A stretch of 64,000 nt of DNA from G965220305 sp965220305 (GCA_965220305.1 OZ244817.1:248001-312000); one strand, 5' to 3'; shown: positions 50,889 to 60,215, counted from the stretch's first letter. The notes: a model not told the origin generated them from the letters alone. A program made the numbers and translations.

Positions 50889-52120
50889 CTTCTGACCGCA
50901 GTCTCGCGCACCAGCAACACCATTCCCAGGGCAGCTATAGACAGAAGGGCCGCATCGACCCATAGAGACCAGGAGAATCCCCAAAGGTCGGCGATCCCTC
51001 CCATCAGCAAGGCCCCCACCAGGGATCCCAACCCACCGAAGGTCCGGAACAGGCCCATTGTGACCCCCTCCATTCCCGGTGGGGCTATGTCGGCAAAGAA
51101 CGCCACGCTGGGCGGCCCCGCCAGCCCTTCCCCCAGTCCCAACAGGACGCCAGAAACCAGTAGCAGCAAGAAGGTATTCCCTAGCACGAATACGACGATG
51201 CCCAGAACTATCAGGATGGTTGCGGGCAAAATGGTGAATTTTCGGCCAAACCTATCCGACAGGAACCCGGCGGCGATGGTGGTGAAGAATTGAGGAAAGT
51301 GGGTAACGCTGATGAAGGCCCCCAGTTGGTTTGCGCCAAAGCCCTTTGCCTCTCCGAACAGGGGCATAATGCTGAACCTTCCCCCTTGCCGATTGGCCAC
51401 AATCATCAGGGCAAATAGGCCGACGAAAGTAAAACCGGGATTGAGCAGCAGGCTGCGCCAACCACCCGACGGGGAACTCCCGGACCGGCTGCGGCTCGGG
51501 CGCGGCGGTCTCCCGGCAGGGCTCTGGCCAGAACGCGGTCTGGTCTCGGGAATGAAGAGCGCCGCCAGCACTAACGAAGCGAAGATCAGAATCGCCTGGA
51601 GATACAGGGGGACCCGCAAGCCCATTTGCTGGCCGATAACTCCCCCAGCCGCTGGGCCGATTATCTGCCCGGCCAAGATACTGATTTCGTGGAGGCTCAG
51701 AAAGCGTGCCCGGTTCTCCGGAGTGGCAACGTCCTGGAGGTAAACCGATACAACCGTGGTGTACATGCTGGAGCCCATCCCCGACACCATCCGCCACAGG
51801 ACCAGCCAGGTGTAGTTGAAGGAGATTGAGACCATGGCTGCGCCCGCCAAATTGACGGTGGTGCCCCAGAGAAGCATGGACCGCCGCCCGTATCGCTGCG
51901 TGAAGTAGCCCGCCGGAAGGCTGACGAAGATGCGCCCCATACCATGAAGCCCGACCACCAATCCCACCTGGGTGTGGTTAATCTGAAACTCTTGGTTGGC
52001 AAACAGTGGCAGCACCGGGGCGATAACCCCCATGCCAACGCTGTTGATGAAGATGGCGGCGCAGAGAAAGACCACCCCTCGGTGGTGGCTAAGGGTCTCT
52101 TTTAGTTCAGCTATGTTCAA
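50864..52120 (-). CDS. MFS transporter (probable drug/solute exporter)
   Basis: A 418-residue, 12-helix major facilitator. N-terminal half has GVIAPVLPLFA, the A-loop GYFTQRYGRRSML between helices 2 and 3, and the cytoplasmic Ser/Arg/Pro-rich loop (RSGQSPAGRPPRPSRS) before helix 7; the second half repeats the motif as GFLSDRFGRKF. Most like DHA1-type exporters. TTG start with no strong ribosome site. Convergent with the LysR gene. Substrate unknown. Confidence 0.9.
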   Translation of the reverse strand: MNIAELKETLSHHRGVVFLCAAIFINSVGMGVIAPVLPLFANQEFQINHTQVGLVVGLHGMGRIFVSLPAGYFTQRYGRRSMLLWGTTVNLAGAAMVSISFNYTWLVLWRMVSGMGSSMYTTVVSVYLQDVATPENRARFLSLHEISILAGQIIGPAAGGVIGQQMGLRVPLYLQAILIFASLVLAALFIPETRPRSGQSPAGRPPRPSRSRSGSSPSGGWRSLLLNPGFTFVGLFALMIVANRQGGRFSIMPLFGEAKGFGANQLGAFISVTHFPQFFTTIAAGFLSDRFGRKFTILPATILIVLGIVVFVLGNTFLLLLVSGVLLGLGEGLAGPPSVAFFADIAPPGMEGVTMGLFRTFGGLGSLVGALLMGGIADLWGFSWSLWVDAALLSIAALGMVLLVRETAVRRNRNATSP

Positions 52121-52296
52121 CAGGCGCTACTTGGTATGCAAGTCCTTGGGCTGGCAGTTGTGCAAATTGAGGTACATGTCGTGGGGGGCAATCTTCCAAA
52201 GGGAGAGAGACCCCGGCCCGGGCCATAAAGGGAGCCGGGGATGAGCCCACTTCCAACGAGGACGCTAAGTCACAGGCGAATTCAAGTCCCCTGCAT

Positions 52297-52512
52297 TCAG
52301 GGAGACGGCGGAGTTTCAGCCTCCACCGTTGCCGGAGTTACGTCTCGGGCGCGTCGCTCCAGATGGGTCCGGGACATCAGTAAGTAGTGCTGGCATTCCA
52401 GGCAAACTATACCGATGTCGGCGCCCAAGCGGGTTACCTGCCAGCGGTAGCCGCCGCAAGGATGGGCCTTCTTCATCCGTACCACGTCGCCAAGGTCTAA
52501 TTTCAGCGCCAC
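52297..52512 (-). CDS. DUF951 family protein
   Basis: A 71-residue protein with the DUF951 pattern DVVRMKKAHPCGGYRWQVTR (in part) and DIGIVCLECQHYLLMSR, including CxxC that may bind metal. DUF951 proteins are often found near ribosome-associated GTPases; role unknown. GTG start; it overlaps the pyrF stop by 10 bases, so it is co-transcribed with pyrF. Confidence 0.9.
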   Translation of the reverse strand: MALKLDLGDVVRMKKAHPCGGYRWQVTRLGADIGIVCLECQHYLLMSRTHLERRARDVTPATVEAETPPSP

Positions 52513-53342
52513 GCCTTACCTTCGGCCTCAAGTATCTCGTTTATATCCAGCCTTAACCGTATCGCCGCCCGGCGGGCCGCCCCGGCAAAGTCGCTGCCCG
52601 TGGAGGCGTAGATAATCCCCCTGGAGGAGTTGATAATGGCCCGCCTTCCTTCGGTGTCAACGCTGTGACGCACCGCCGCCGCCAGTTCCCCGCCCTGCGC
52701 GCCCACTCCGGGTACCAGCAGGGGCATCTCCGGGCAGGTTCGACGCACCTCTCCCAGTTGTTTTGGGAAGGTGGCCCCCACCACCAACCCCAGGTTCCCA
52801 TGCTGGTTCCAACCCTCGGCGGACGCGGCCAGATGCTGGTACAGGGGCACGGAGTTGGGTCCGCCGTCTACCATCAAGTCTTGCAAGTCTGTCGAGCCCG
52901 GATTGGACCCCCGGCACCAGATGAACGCCCCCCGGCCTTCATCGGACAGAAAGGGGGCTATGGTGTCGCCGCCTCCCCAGGGATTGACGGTCACCGCATC
53001 GAAGTCCCACACCTGGAACATGGCCCGGGCGTATGCTTCGCCGGAAGGGCCGATGTCGCCCCTCTTGGCGTCCCCGATAATTAGTGCGCGGGGCGACGCC
53101 TGCCGGATGAATTTAAGGGTGTGTTGCAGCGCCTCCAGGCCGGGAATTCCCAGGGCCTCGTAGAAGGACAAATTGGGCTTGTAGGCACATACCAGGTCGG
53201 CAGTAGCCTCCACAATGGCTTTGTTGAAATCGGCGACACTTATAGCCGCCGGCATTTGGTTGGGATCAACGTCCAGTCCAACGCACAACAGGCTCTCGTT
53301 AGCGGCGCAGGCGTCGTCTAGGCGGGCAAGAAATCGAGTCAT
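52503..53342 (-). CDS. pyrF: Orotidine-5'-phosphate decarboxylase (type 2)
   Basis: Last step of UMP synthesis. The 279-residue protein has LLCVGLDVDPNQMP, the catalytic DAKRGDIG, VNPWGGGDTI and VGATFPKQL, the pattern of the longer type 2 (PyrF-2) enzymes. ATG at 53342 gives the usual N-terminus; an in-frame ATG at 53390 with AAGGTG upstream would add 16 residues. It lies about 4.4 kb from the pyr operon with no PyrR element seen at its front. pyrD and pyrE are not in the window. Confidence 0.95.
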   Translation of the reverse strand: MTRFLARLDDACAANESLLCVGLDVDPNQMPAAISVADFNKAIVEATADLVCAYKPNLSFYEALGIPGLEALQHTLKFIRQASPRALIIGDAKRGDIGPSGEAYARAMFQVWDFDAVTVNPWGGGDTIAPFLSDEGRGAFIWCRGSNPGSTDLQDLMVDGGPNSVPLYQHLAASAEGWNQHGNLGLVVGATFPKQLGEVRRTCPEMPLLVPGVGAQGGELAAAVRHSVDTEGRRAIINSSRGIIYASTGSDFAGAARRAAIRLRLDINEILEAEGKAWR

Positions 53343-53686
53343 TGACCATTCGCCCCCGGTTCCGTGGTAATTCAAAAGAGTATACACCATATAAGTTCAC
53401 CTTCCAGCGAAGACCCACGCCGGGGACTCGGTCCAGCCACCGCACCGGCCAGGAGAAGGAATAGAAGGCAAAAGCGGCAGCTATCTCAGGCTAGCGGCCC
53501 CGCAGGACACCGTCATTCCCACGAAAATAGAGGAGTTTCATCCTCTTACAGGCCCTCATAAGGCCAATGGTAATTTCGGGGCAGGCGGGAGCGGCAACTA
53601 CCAGAGTGCCCCGGGGGTTTCCTGCGCCGATTGCCAGGCCGCGCCGCGGTTGCTACTATTCCACTGCAAGAACCGTTGGGGGAGAA
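53343..53686. other. Gap between divergent pyrF and sfsA
   Basis: About 340 bases, no supported gene. It has a partial copy of the palindromic repeat around 53511 (CGTCATTCCCACGAAA, second arm lost). Nothing else recognised. Confidence 0.5.
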
Positions 53687-54379
53687 TTGGACATAGGCGC
53701 AAATTTGGTCGAGGGCCGTTTCTTGGAACGCCTCAATCGTTTCGCAGCCCTGATAGAGATTGGGGGGCGTCCGGAAATGGTGCACGTCGCCAACTCGGGC
53801 AGGATGCGGGAGTTGCTGTACCTGGGCCGGCGGGTGCTGGTCAGGCCTGCGCCCGGCGACCACCGAAAGACCCAGTACGACCTCGCCTTGGTTGACCTGG
53901 GATGCACCCTGGCCTCGGCGGACGCCCGGCTCCCCAATACCCTGGTGGTAGAGGCACTGGAGCGGGAGGCGTTGGCGCCCTTCCGTGGCTACCCCAAAGT
54001 CCGGCGGGAGGCCACCTTCGGCGAGAGCCGGCTGGATTTGCTCTTGGAGAGCCCGTCGGAGCAATGCTACATCGAAACCAAATCGGTCACGCTGGTAGTG
54101 GATGGCGTTGGGCTCTTCCCCGACGCCCCCACCAGCCGGGGCGTAAAGCACCTGCGCAGCCTGGAAAAGGCTAAGTTTGAGGGTGGTCGAGCGGCGGTCA
54201 TTTTCGTGGTGCAGCGTGACGACGCCCGGGCATTCTCCACCAACGACGAGGCTGATCCCCTGTTCAGCCGGAGCCTCCGGGAGGTCATGGCGAGCGGAGT
54301 GGAAGCCTACGCTTACCGCTGCCGGGTAACCGAACAATCCATAACCTTATCCGACACGCTGCCCCTGGAACTACGGTAG
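53687..54379 (+). CDS. sfsA: SfsA family protein
   Basis: Homologue of sugar fermentation stimulation protein A, about 230 residues. Contains FLERLNRFAALIEIGG, VHVANSGRMRELL and the ETKSV motif of the restriction-nuclease-like fold, IETKSVTLVVDGVGLFPDAP, then GVKHLRSLEKAK. E. coli SfsA binds DNA nonspecifically; its role is unclear. I take TTG at 53687 because GGGGGAG is just upstream (spacing short) and the family N-terminus follows; the 40-residue upstream extension is not SfsA-like. Neighbours are DNA-processing like (next gene is a glycosylase). Confidence 0.85.
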   Translation: MDIGANLVEGRFLERLNRFAALIEIGGRPEMVHVANSGRMRELLYLGRRVLVRPAPGDHRKTQYDLALVDLGCTLASADARLPNTLVVEALEREALAPFRGYPKVRREATFGESRLDLLLESPSEQCYIETKSVTLVVDGVGLFPDAPTSRGVKHLRSLEKAKFEGGRAAVIFVVQRDDARAFSTNDEADPLFSRSLREVMASGVEAYAYRCRVTEQSITLSDTLPLELR

Positions 54380-54462
54380 GCAAATAGCCTGAATGTAAGC
54401 TGGTTTGGCCTTGTCCTGGAGACTGCGCGAGGCTGGACCACACCTGTACCCGATGAAAATCC

Positions 54463-55155
54463 ATGAACAACATTCCGCCTACTGCGGATAACCTCCTTAT
54501 GGAGATATACCAACGCCTCTACGCCGTCTACGGTCCGCAGGGGTGGTGGCCGGGCGACGGCCCCTTGGACGTGGTAATTGGGGCGATTCTCACCCAGGCC
54601 GCGTCCTGGACTAACGTAGAGTTAGCCATCCGCCGGTTGAAGGAGCACGATAGCTGGTCTCTGGAAGCGATACACACCTTGCCGGAGTCGGAGTTGGCGG
54701 AGATTATTCGTCCGTCCGGCTACTTCAACGCCAAGGCCCGTAAACTAAAGACCTTCGCCGCCCATGTCTGCTGCCGGTACGGGGGAGACCTGGCGGCGGC
54801 GCTGTCGGGCGGGACCGACCAACTTAGGGAGGAATTGCTCGCCCTCTACGGTATTGGTCCCGAGACCGCCGACGATATTCTGGTTTACGCCGCAGGACGC
54901 CCTTCCTTTGTCATCGACGCGTATACCCGGCGTATCCTCTCCCGGATGGGAATTCCTCCTCCGGCGAAAGGGGACGCCTATCATAGCTACCAGGCCCTGT
55001 TCCACGCCGCGTTACCCGCCGATGCAACCCTCTACAACGAGTACCACGCCCTGTTGGACCGGCACGCCAAGATTGCCTGCGCCAAGGTGCCCCAATGCGG
55101 TGGTTGCTGTCTCCGCGACCTCTGCGCCACGGGTAATAGCCAGACCGACGGATAG
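54463..55155 (+). CDS. Endonuclease III-like DNA glycosylase (HhH-GPD, MagIII-type)
   Basis: A 230-residue HhH-GPD protein. N-terminal GWWPGDGPLDVVIGAILTQAASWTNVE (quoted in parts: GAILTQAASWTNVE) and the HhH GIGPETADDI with catalytic D152 in FVIDAYTRRI. Where Nth has Lys (glycosylase/lyase), this has E134, as in MagIII/mono-functional glycosylases, so no AP-lyase is expected. Four cysteines C206-x5-C212-x2-C215-x5-C221 likely bind a 4Fe-4S cluster. It probably excises methylated or other damaged bases; the substrate is inferred. ATG with weak SD. Confidence 0.88.
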   Translation: MNNIPPTADNLLMEIYQRLYAVYGPQGWWPGDGPLDVVIGAILTQAASWTNVELAIRRLKEHDSWSLEAIHTLPESELAEIIRPSGYFNAKARKLKTFAAHVCCRYGGDLAAALSGGTDQLREELLALYGIGPETADDILVYAAGRPSFVIDAYTRRILSRMGIPPPAKGDAYHSYQALFHAALPADATLYNEYHALLDRHAKIACAKVPQCGGCCLRDLCATGNSQTDG

Positions 55156-55281
55156 AGACAGGGCAGGAAGTCCGTTTGACCCCTGGGGCTGCCGTTGCTA
55201 TGATGCTGCTGGCCGTAATTCCGGCCAAACTGGGGCTACCTTATTTACATAAGCAAGGCCATGCTTATTACGGGAGAAGTT

Positions 55282-55632
55282 ATGCAGGTGATAAGAATCT
55301 ACTCCGGCAATGATGGCGAGTCCCATATTGAAGAGCTAGAACTGCCTTACGAAACTATTGCCGACGCCGAGCGTACCTCCATGCAGTCAGCTACCGGCAT
55401 CCAGTTCCGCCGCTCGGGCCCGGGGACTTTCCACGACTTCCACCTAGCTCCCCGCCGCCAGTACGTAATTACATTGGAGGGCCAGGTGGAAATTGGTCTT
55501 GGTGACGGCTCCAAGCATATATGCGGCCCTGGTGACATCGAGCTTGCCGATGACCTTACCGGCCACGGCCATACCACCAGGGTGGTGGGAGACATCCCCA
55601 GGGTGTCCATTGCCGTGCCGCTGGTGGACTGA
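55282..55632 (+). CDS. Cupin-domain protein (paralogue of 12333-12674)
   Basis: A 116-residue cupin, related throughout to the one at 12333: same RIYSGNDGESHIEEL opening, LAPRRQYVITLEGQVEIGLGDG, CGPGDIELADDLTGHGHTT. H in FHLAPRR, and H in GHGHTT, are candidate metal ligands. ATG with GGGAGA five bases upstream. It precedes the alpha/beta hydrolase gene by 81 bases. Function unknown. Confidence 0.82.
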   Translation: MQVIRIYSGNDGESHIEELELPYETIADAERTSMQSATGIQFRRSGPGTFHDFHLAPRRQYVITLEGQVEIGLGDGSKHICGPGDIELADDLTGHGHTTRVVGDIPRVSIAVPLVD

Positions 55633-55713
55633 AGACCCGAAGGAAGAAGGAACGTTGCTAAATTGCCTATCTCGATCTTGCTCGATCCAAGAGAATTAGG
55701 TGGGAGGTAATAA

Positions 55714-56529
55714 ATGCCAGTAGCCGAATTGCGCGACGACCTGAGAATGTACTACGAGGACGACGATTACACCGATCCCTGGCGGCAGCCGGAGACGGTG
55801 GTGCTACACCACGGAAATGCCAAGAGCTCCCGCCTATGGTACGCCTGGGTGCCGTTGCTGTCTCGGCAATACCGGGTTGTACGGGTAGATGCCCGGGGGT
55901 TCGGCAGGTCCAACGTGCCCCCCGCCGGATACGACTGGTCTCTCAGCGGCTTTGCCTCGGACTTGCTGGACTTGTTGGACCTGCTGAAGCTGGATAAGGT
56001 ACACCTGGTTGGAGAAACCATCGGCGGCACCATCGGGCTCCAATTCGCCCATGAACACCCGGACCGGCTGCACACCTTGACCGCCTGCACCTCTCCCTAC
56101 AACTTCGCCGGGGTCAGCACCTACCGCGAATATTACCAATTGGTGCTGGACGAAGGCGTTGACGGTTGGGTACGTCGGACCGCCGACCGCCGCATTGAAC
56201 CCGGACGCGGGAACCCGGCCCACCACCAATGGTACGCCCAACAGATGATGCAGACTTCCCAGCAGGTGGTCTTGGAAACCCTGGCATACCTGGCTACCCA
56301 GGACTTGACACCCATATTGCCCCAGATAAAGACGCCAACCCTGGTCGTGGTGGGCAAGGACAGCTCGATGAACACGCCCGACCGGGCCCGGAGCATGGTG
56401 GATCTGCTGCCCAACGGGCGGTTGGCCGAGATCAAGGGGGGCACGGGTTACATCCAGCACTCGGACCCGGCCAGTTGTGTTGCAGCGTGGCAGGAGTTTA
56501 TCGGCCTCCTGAGCCACAAGGTCAGTTAG
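55714..56529 (+). CDS. Alpha/beta-fold hydrolase with Thr at the nucleophile position
   Basis: A 271-residue alpha/beta hydrolase. HHGNAKSS (oxyanion), DARGFGRS, the nucleophile elbow GETIGG (100-105), DSSMNTPD with an acid residue and GYIQHSDPA with the His are all in place. The nucleophile Ser/Cys/Asp is replaced by Thr102 (codon ACC), so catalysis may be altered or lost. Similar proteins include 3-oxoadipate enol-lactonases. ATG with GGAGG upstream (GGGAGGTAATAA). Its stop overlaps the SDR stop by 3-4 bases (tail to tail). Confidence 0.85.
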   Translation: MPVAELRDDLRMYYEDDDYTDPWRQPETVVLHHGNAKSSRLWYAWVPLLSRQYRVVRVDARGFGRSNVPPAGYDWSLSGFASDLLDLLDLLKLDKVHLVGETIGGTIGLQFAHEHPDRLHTLTACTSPYNFAGVSTYREYYQLVLDEGVDGWVRRTADRRIEPGRGNPAHHQWYAQQMMQTSQQVVLETLAYLATQDLTPILPQIKTPTLVVVGKDSSMNTPDRARSMVDLLPNGRLAEIKGGTGYIQHSDPASCVAAWQEFIGLLSHKVS

Positions 56530-57302
56530 AACAGGGACTTGGACTGGCCTCCGTCCACGTTCACGCAAGCGCCGGTTATCAGGTTGGCCCGGTCGGAAGC
56601 CAGGAACGCCACCATCTCCCCTATGGGTTCGGGCCAACCGAAACGCCCCATGGGCAGATTGCGGTCGATAAACTCGGCGACGACTTCCGGAGTCTGGGTG
56701 CGCTGGAAGCGGTCCCAGGTGCTTCCGGGAAAGTCGATGGAGCCTGGGGCGACGCAGTTGACCAGAACCCCGCTGGGGGCCAACTGTAGGGCCAGGTGCT
56801 TGGAGAATGCAATCAGCCCCGCCTTCCCCGTCATGTAATCAATAGACCCACCGTGTTCCCGACCGTAGATCGATGAGATATTGATTATCCGGCCCCAGCC
56901 CTGGCTTTTCATGTGGGGCAATACCAAGGCCGACAGACGCACGGCGCTGATGAGGTTCACATGCAACCCTTCAATGAATTGCTCCATGCTGGTTTCTTCA
57001 AAGATGGCCGAGCCACGGCGGCCTCCCACGTTGTTAACTAGGATGTCGGGATTTCCCAGGGCGCTAATAGTCTCCTGGTGGAAACGGGACGCGTCCTCTT
57101 CTTGAATCACGTCCGCCTGGGTGCCGTGGGCCTGAAAACCCTCGGCTTTGAATTCGGCAACGGTCGTATTGAGTTGTTCCTCGTCCCTGGCGCAAATGGC
57201 TATTTTGCAGCCCTCTCGGGCCAGAGTTCCCGCTATTTGTCTTCCCAATCCTCGGCTTCCGCCGGTTATCATCGCTACTTTACCTTCTAAGGATAGTTCC
57301 AT
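56526..57302 (-). CDS. Short-chain dehydrogenase/reductase
   Basis: A 258-residue SDR. Cofactor motif TGGSRGLG, NNVGG, catalytic Ser in INISSIYG and Tyr/Lys in DYMTGKAG, C-terminal TGACVNVDGG. Resembles FabG-type and glucose/gluconate-type SDRs; substrate unknown. Terminates tail to tail with the hydrolase at 55714, sharing the sequence TTAG for both stops. Confidence 0.9.
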   Translation of the reverse strand: MELSLEGKVAMITGGSRGLGRQIAGTLAREGCKIAICARDEEQLNTTVAEFKAEGFQAHGTQADVIQEEDASRFHQETISALGNPDILVNNVGGRRGSAIFEETSMEQFIEGLHVNLISAVRLSALVLPHMKSQGWGRIINISSIYGREHGGSIDYMTGKAGLIAFSKHLALQLAPSGVLVNCVAPGSIDFPGSTWDRFQRTQTPEVVAEFIDRNLPMGRFGWPEPIGEMVAFLASDRANLITGACVNVDGGQSKSLF

Positions 57303-57482
57303 GTTACCTCCGCGCTACCGTCCACCTTCCAGGCCGGCCTAAGACTTGCATGGGATTATAGTGGGTAGCGTGAAGTAGTGCATCCCGGGTTTGAGGTGGT
57401 CTGGACGCCCTCGATTTACAAGGAACACCAAAAGGAACTTCCATGTCCCGTCTCGGCCCCGCTGCTCTAAGTGTGATCTGAT

Positions 57483-60119
57483 TTGGTCCAACACAACTCC
57501 CTGGCCGATAGGATAGGCGAATCGTTGGTCCGGCACTCAGCCTGGCTGATTCTCGGCACCCTGGTTTTGACCGGCCTCCTATTGGTCCCGTGGGTTTACC
57601 TGCCTCCCACAGAGCGGGCATCCCAGAACCCCTCCGGCCCGGTATTCGACCTACAGGACAAGGTTAACCTACGGTTCCCGGCCCGCATGCACATTGCCAG
57701 CTTCATCGTAGAAGACCGCCAGGGGGACATCCTCCGGCAGGAACCCCTGTGGGAGCTTTACCAAAACGAACAGCGCCTTAGAGAGTCCGCACTGGGCGAC
57801 CTTCTCTTCCACGCTTACGACGCCGAGACCAATCGGCAGATTGACGGTATCTTCACCCTCGCCGACGCTGTGCAGAACGTTCTGTTGCTGGACTCACGCA
57901 GCGACGCCACCTTGGAAACCGCCACCGACGATCAGGTGAAGGAGGCCCTGCATCGCCTCTTGCAGAGCCCGGCGGCGGAGTCGCTGCGCCCGGCCCTTTC
58001 CCGCGACGCTGGGGCGGTCCCCGCGTTGGTCAACGGCCAGACCATCGACTACTGGCAGTCCGAGGCGATGTTGGTGTTCGTAGCCTTGGACAATCAACTG
58101 TTGGGCGGGGGTCCTCCAATATACGGGATGGCCGGAGACGAAGCGACCCTGAAGAAGGAAGCTGTAAACCGGCAAGTGCAACAGGTTCTGCGAGGGCGAC
58201 AGTCTTCGTTCCGTATGTGGGGCATAGCCCTAGACCCAACCCTGGAGGCGATGGCGCAGGGACGAACCGCCTTTCCCTTTGTCGCCGTGGCCATCGTACT
58301 AGTATCCATCGTGGTGGCAGCGGCGGTCCGTTCCTGGCTCCTGTTAGCCTTGACTCCCTTGGGGCTGTTGATGATGTTGGTCTGGCTCAAGGGCTGGTCC
58401 AACCTGGTGGGCCTCAAGTCCTCCTTGACCCTGGACCTAATCGTTCCCATAGCCATGATCTCCCTGGGGGTGGACTTTCTGGTCCATGCCCTGTCCCGCT
58501 ACCGGGAGGAGACTCAAGCCCTCCCCACGCCGGGCCCAGCCCTCAGCGCCAGTTTTGCCGGTGTGGTCGGAGCCCTGACCCTGGCCATGCTCTCCGACGG
58601 CATCGCCTTCCTCGCCAACATGGCCTCGGGCATCGAAGCAATTATCGGATTCGGTTTGGGCGCAGGCATCGCCGTGGCCAGCGGCTATTTGATCATGGGG
58701 ATATTTCTGCCCCTGGTAGTTATGCGCCTTCACATTTTGTCCGAACCCAAGAGGAAGGGTCCATCCGCAGGTGGGCGTCTTGAAAACAGAGGCGATTCGC
58801 AGCCCCGGCCCGCTATTTCAATAGCCCAGGGCGGCCTGGCGGCGGCGGTCGTCCTTCTGGCCAGGCGCCGGGTTTTGGTGCTGCCTGCGGTTGCCGTATT
58901 GACCATTGTTAGCACCTACCTGGCCGTCCAATTGGAGGCCAAACTGGACGTCAAAGACTTCTTTATTTCGGATTCCGACCTGGTGGTTGGGCTGGACAAA
59001 TTGGACCAACATACCCTGCCCACCTACTCCGGTGAACCCGCCGTGATATACATCGAAGGCGACCTCACCGACCCCCAAGTTTTGGGGGCCGTCAACCGGC
59101 TCCTGGATCGCCTGTCCGACAACACCGCCCTGGCCCGCACCGGGGAAGGCCGGGTCACCCAATATTCGCGGACCGTGTTCGACCTGCTGGGTCGCACCAC
59201 TGGCAACGAATTCGCCCGTGCCCAGGTGGAAGCTGCCACCGGCGTAAATATTGCCGACGATAATGGCGACGGGGTGCCCGATACGGCGAATCAGGTTAGG
59301 GCTGTCTACGACTACATCGTCGAAAACGGTGTCCCCCTGAACGCGCGTGCCCTGGCCTACGACCCCGAGCAGGTGCAAAGTATCCTCTTTCACGACCCCT
59401 CCGGGAGCGAACACCAGGCCACTGTCCTCGTCTTCGGCGTATTGGAGACCCGGGAACAGTCCAATGTAGTTAAAGCCAGAGCAATGTTGTTGCGGGACTT
59501 GGAACCGCTGGAGGGAGCGCCAGGTATCTCCTTTGTCGGCCTCACCGGCACACCATTTACCCGGCAGGCTACCCTGGATGCCACCACCAGGGCATTGAAT
59601 GTCTCGCTCCCCGTCGCAGTCGTCGCCTGCTTTGTCCTGCTGCTGCTGTGGACCCGCTCGCCGAGACTAGGGCTCGTGACCATCCTCCCCATCGTGTTGG
59701 TGGTGTCCTGGCTTTACGCTTTCATGTACCTGGCAGGTTTCCATCTCAATTTTGTCACTGCCACCATTGCCGCGGTTTCCATCGGCGTGGGCATCGACTT
59801 CTCCATCCACATGACGGAACGCTTTAGACAGGAGTTGGCGCGCCGCCCGCGTCGCGCCAAGGAGGACTGCCTAAGGGCGGCAGCCTCGGGCACCGGCGCG
59901 GCGCTGGTGGGGTCGGCGGCGTCCAGCATCGTGGGTTTCGGGGTGCTGGGCTTTGCCTCTATGCCCATAGTCGCTGCCTACGGAATTCTAACGGCGACTA
60001 TGATCGCGCTGGCGGCTGCTGCCTCTCTGTTGGTGCTGCCGTCGCTCCTGATGCTGTCGTTGGTGACGCGCCAAACAGGCCGACCGGGTGGACCCAAAGG
60101 GAGCCCCCCTCGCACCTGA
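57483..60119 (+). CDS. RND/MMPL-family transporter-like membrane protein
   Basis: An 878-residue protein with two six-helix halves: N-terminal helix (about 20-38), a large extracytoplasmic domain, helices near 265-440, a second domain (about 480-690) and helices near 700-860. The halves share the MMPL-type segment GVDFLVHALSRYREE / GIGIDFSIHMTERFRQE. In the second domain is DDNGDGVPD (592-600), a calcium-binding-loop type sequence. Probably exports a lipid or other hydrophobic compound, as MMPL proteins do; no partner is encoded nearby. TTG start, weak ribosome site. Confidence 0.86.
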   Translation: MVQHNSLADRIGESLVRHSAWLILGTLVLTGLLLVPWVYLPPTERASQNPSGPVFDLQDKVNLRFPARMHIASFIVEDRQGDILRQEPLWELYQNEQRLRESALGDLLFHAYDAETNRQIDGIFTLADAVQNVLLLDSRSDATLETATDDQVKEALHRLLQSPAAESLRPALSRDAGAVPALVNGQTIDYWQSEAMLVFVALDNQLLGGGPPIYGMAGDEATLKKEAVNRQVQQVLRGRQSSFRMWGIALDPTLEAMAQGRTAFPFVAVAIVLVSIVVAAAVRSWLLLALTPLGLLMMLVWLKGWSNLVGLKSSLTLDLIVPIAMISLGVDFLVHALSRYREETQALPTPGPALSASFAGVVGALTLAMLSDGIAFLANMASGIEAIIGFGLGAGIAVASGYLIMGIFLPLVVMRLHILSEPKRKGPSAGGRLENRGDSQPRPAISIAQGGLAAAVVLLARRRVLVLPAVAVLTIVSTYLAVQLEAKLDVKDFFISDSDLVVGLDKLDQHTLPTYSGEPAVIYIEGDLTDPQVLGAVNRLLDRLSDNTALARTGEGRVTQYSRTVFDLLGRTTGNEFARAQVEAATGVNIADDNGDGVPDTANQVRAVYDYIVENGVPLNARALAYDPEQVQSILFHDPSGSEHQATVLVFGVLETREQSNVVKARAMLLRDLEPLEGAPGISFVGLTGTPFTRQATLDATTRALNVSLPVAVVACFVLLLLWTRSPRLGLVTILPIVLVVSWLYAFMYLAGFHLNFVTATIAAVSIGVGIDFSIHMTERFRQELARRPRRAKEDCLRAAASGTGAALVGSAASSIVGFGVLGFASMPIVAAYGILTATMIALAAAASLLVLPSLLMLSLVTRQTGRPGGPKGSPPRT

Positions 60120-60215
60120 AAGTTGACCAGTTTGCTGGCGGACCCGGGGAATAACCGGAAGCCACAGCAGTTTGGTCCGGCACGGAGGAGCCCGTATGGG
60201 ATAACAACCTCGCCG

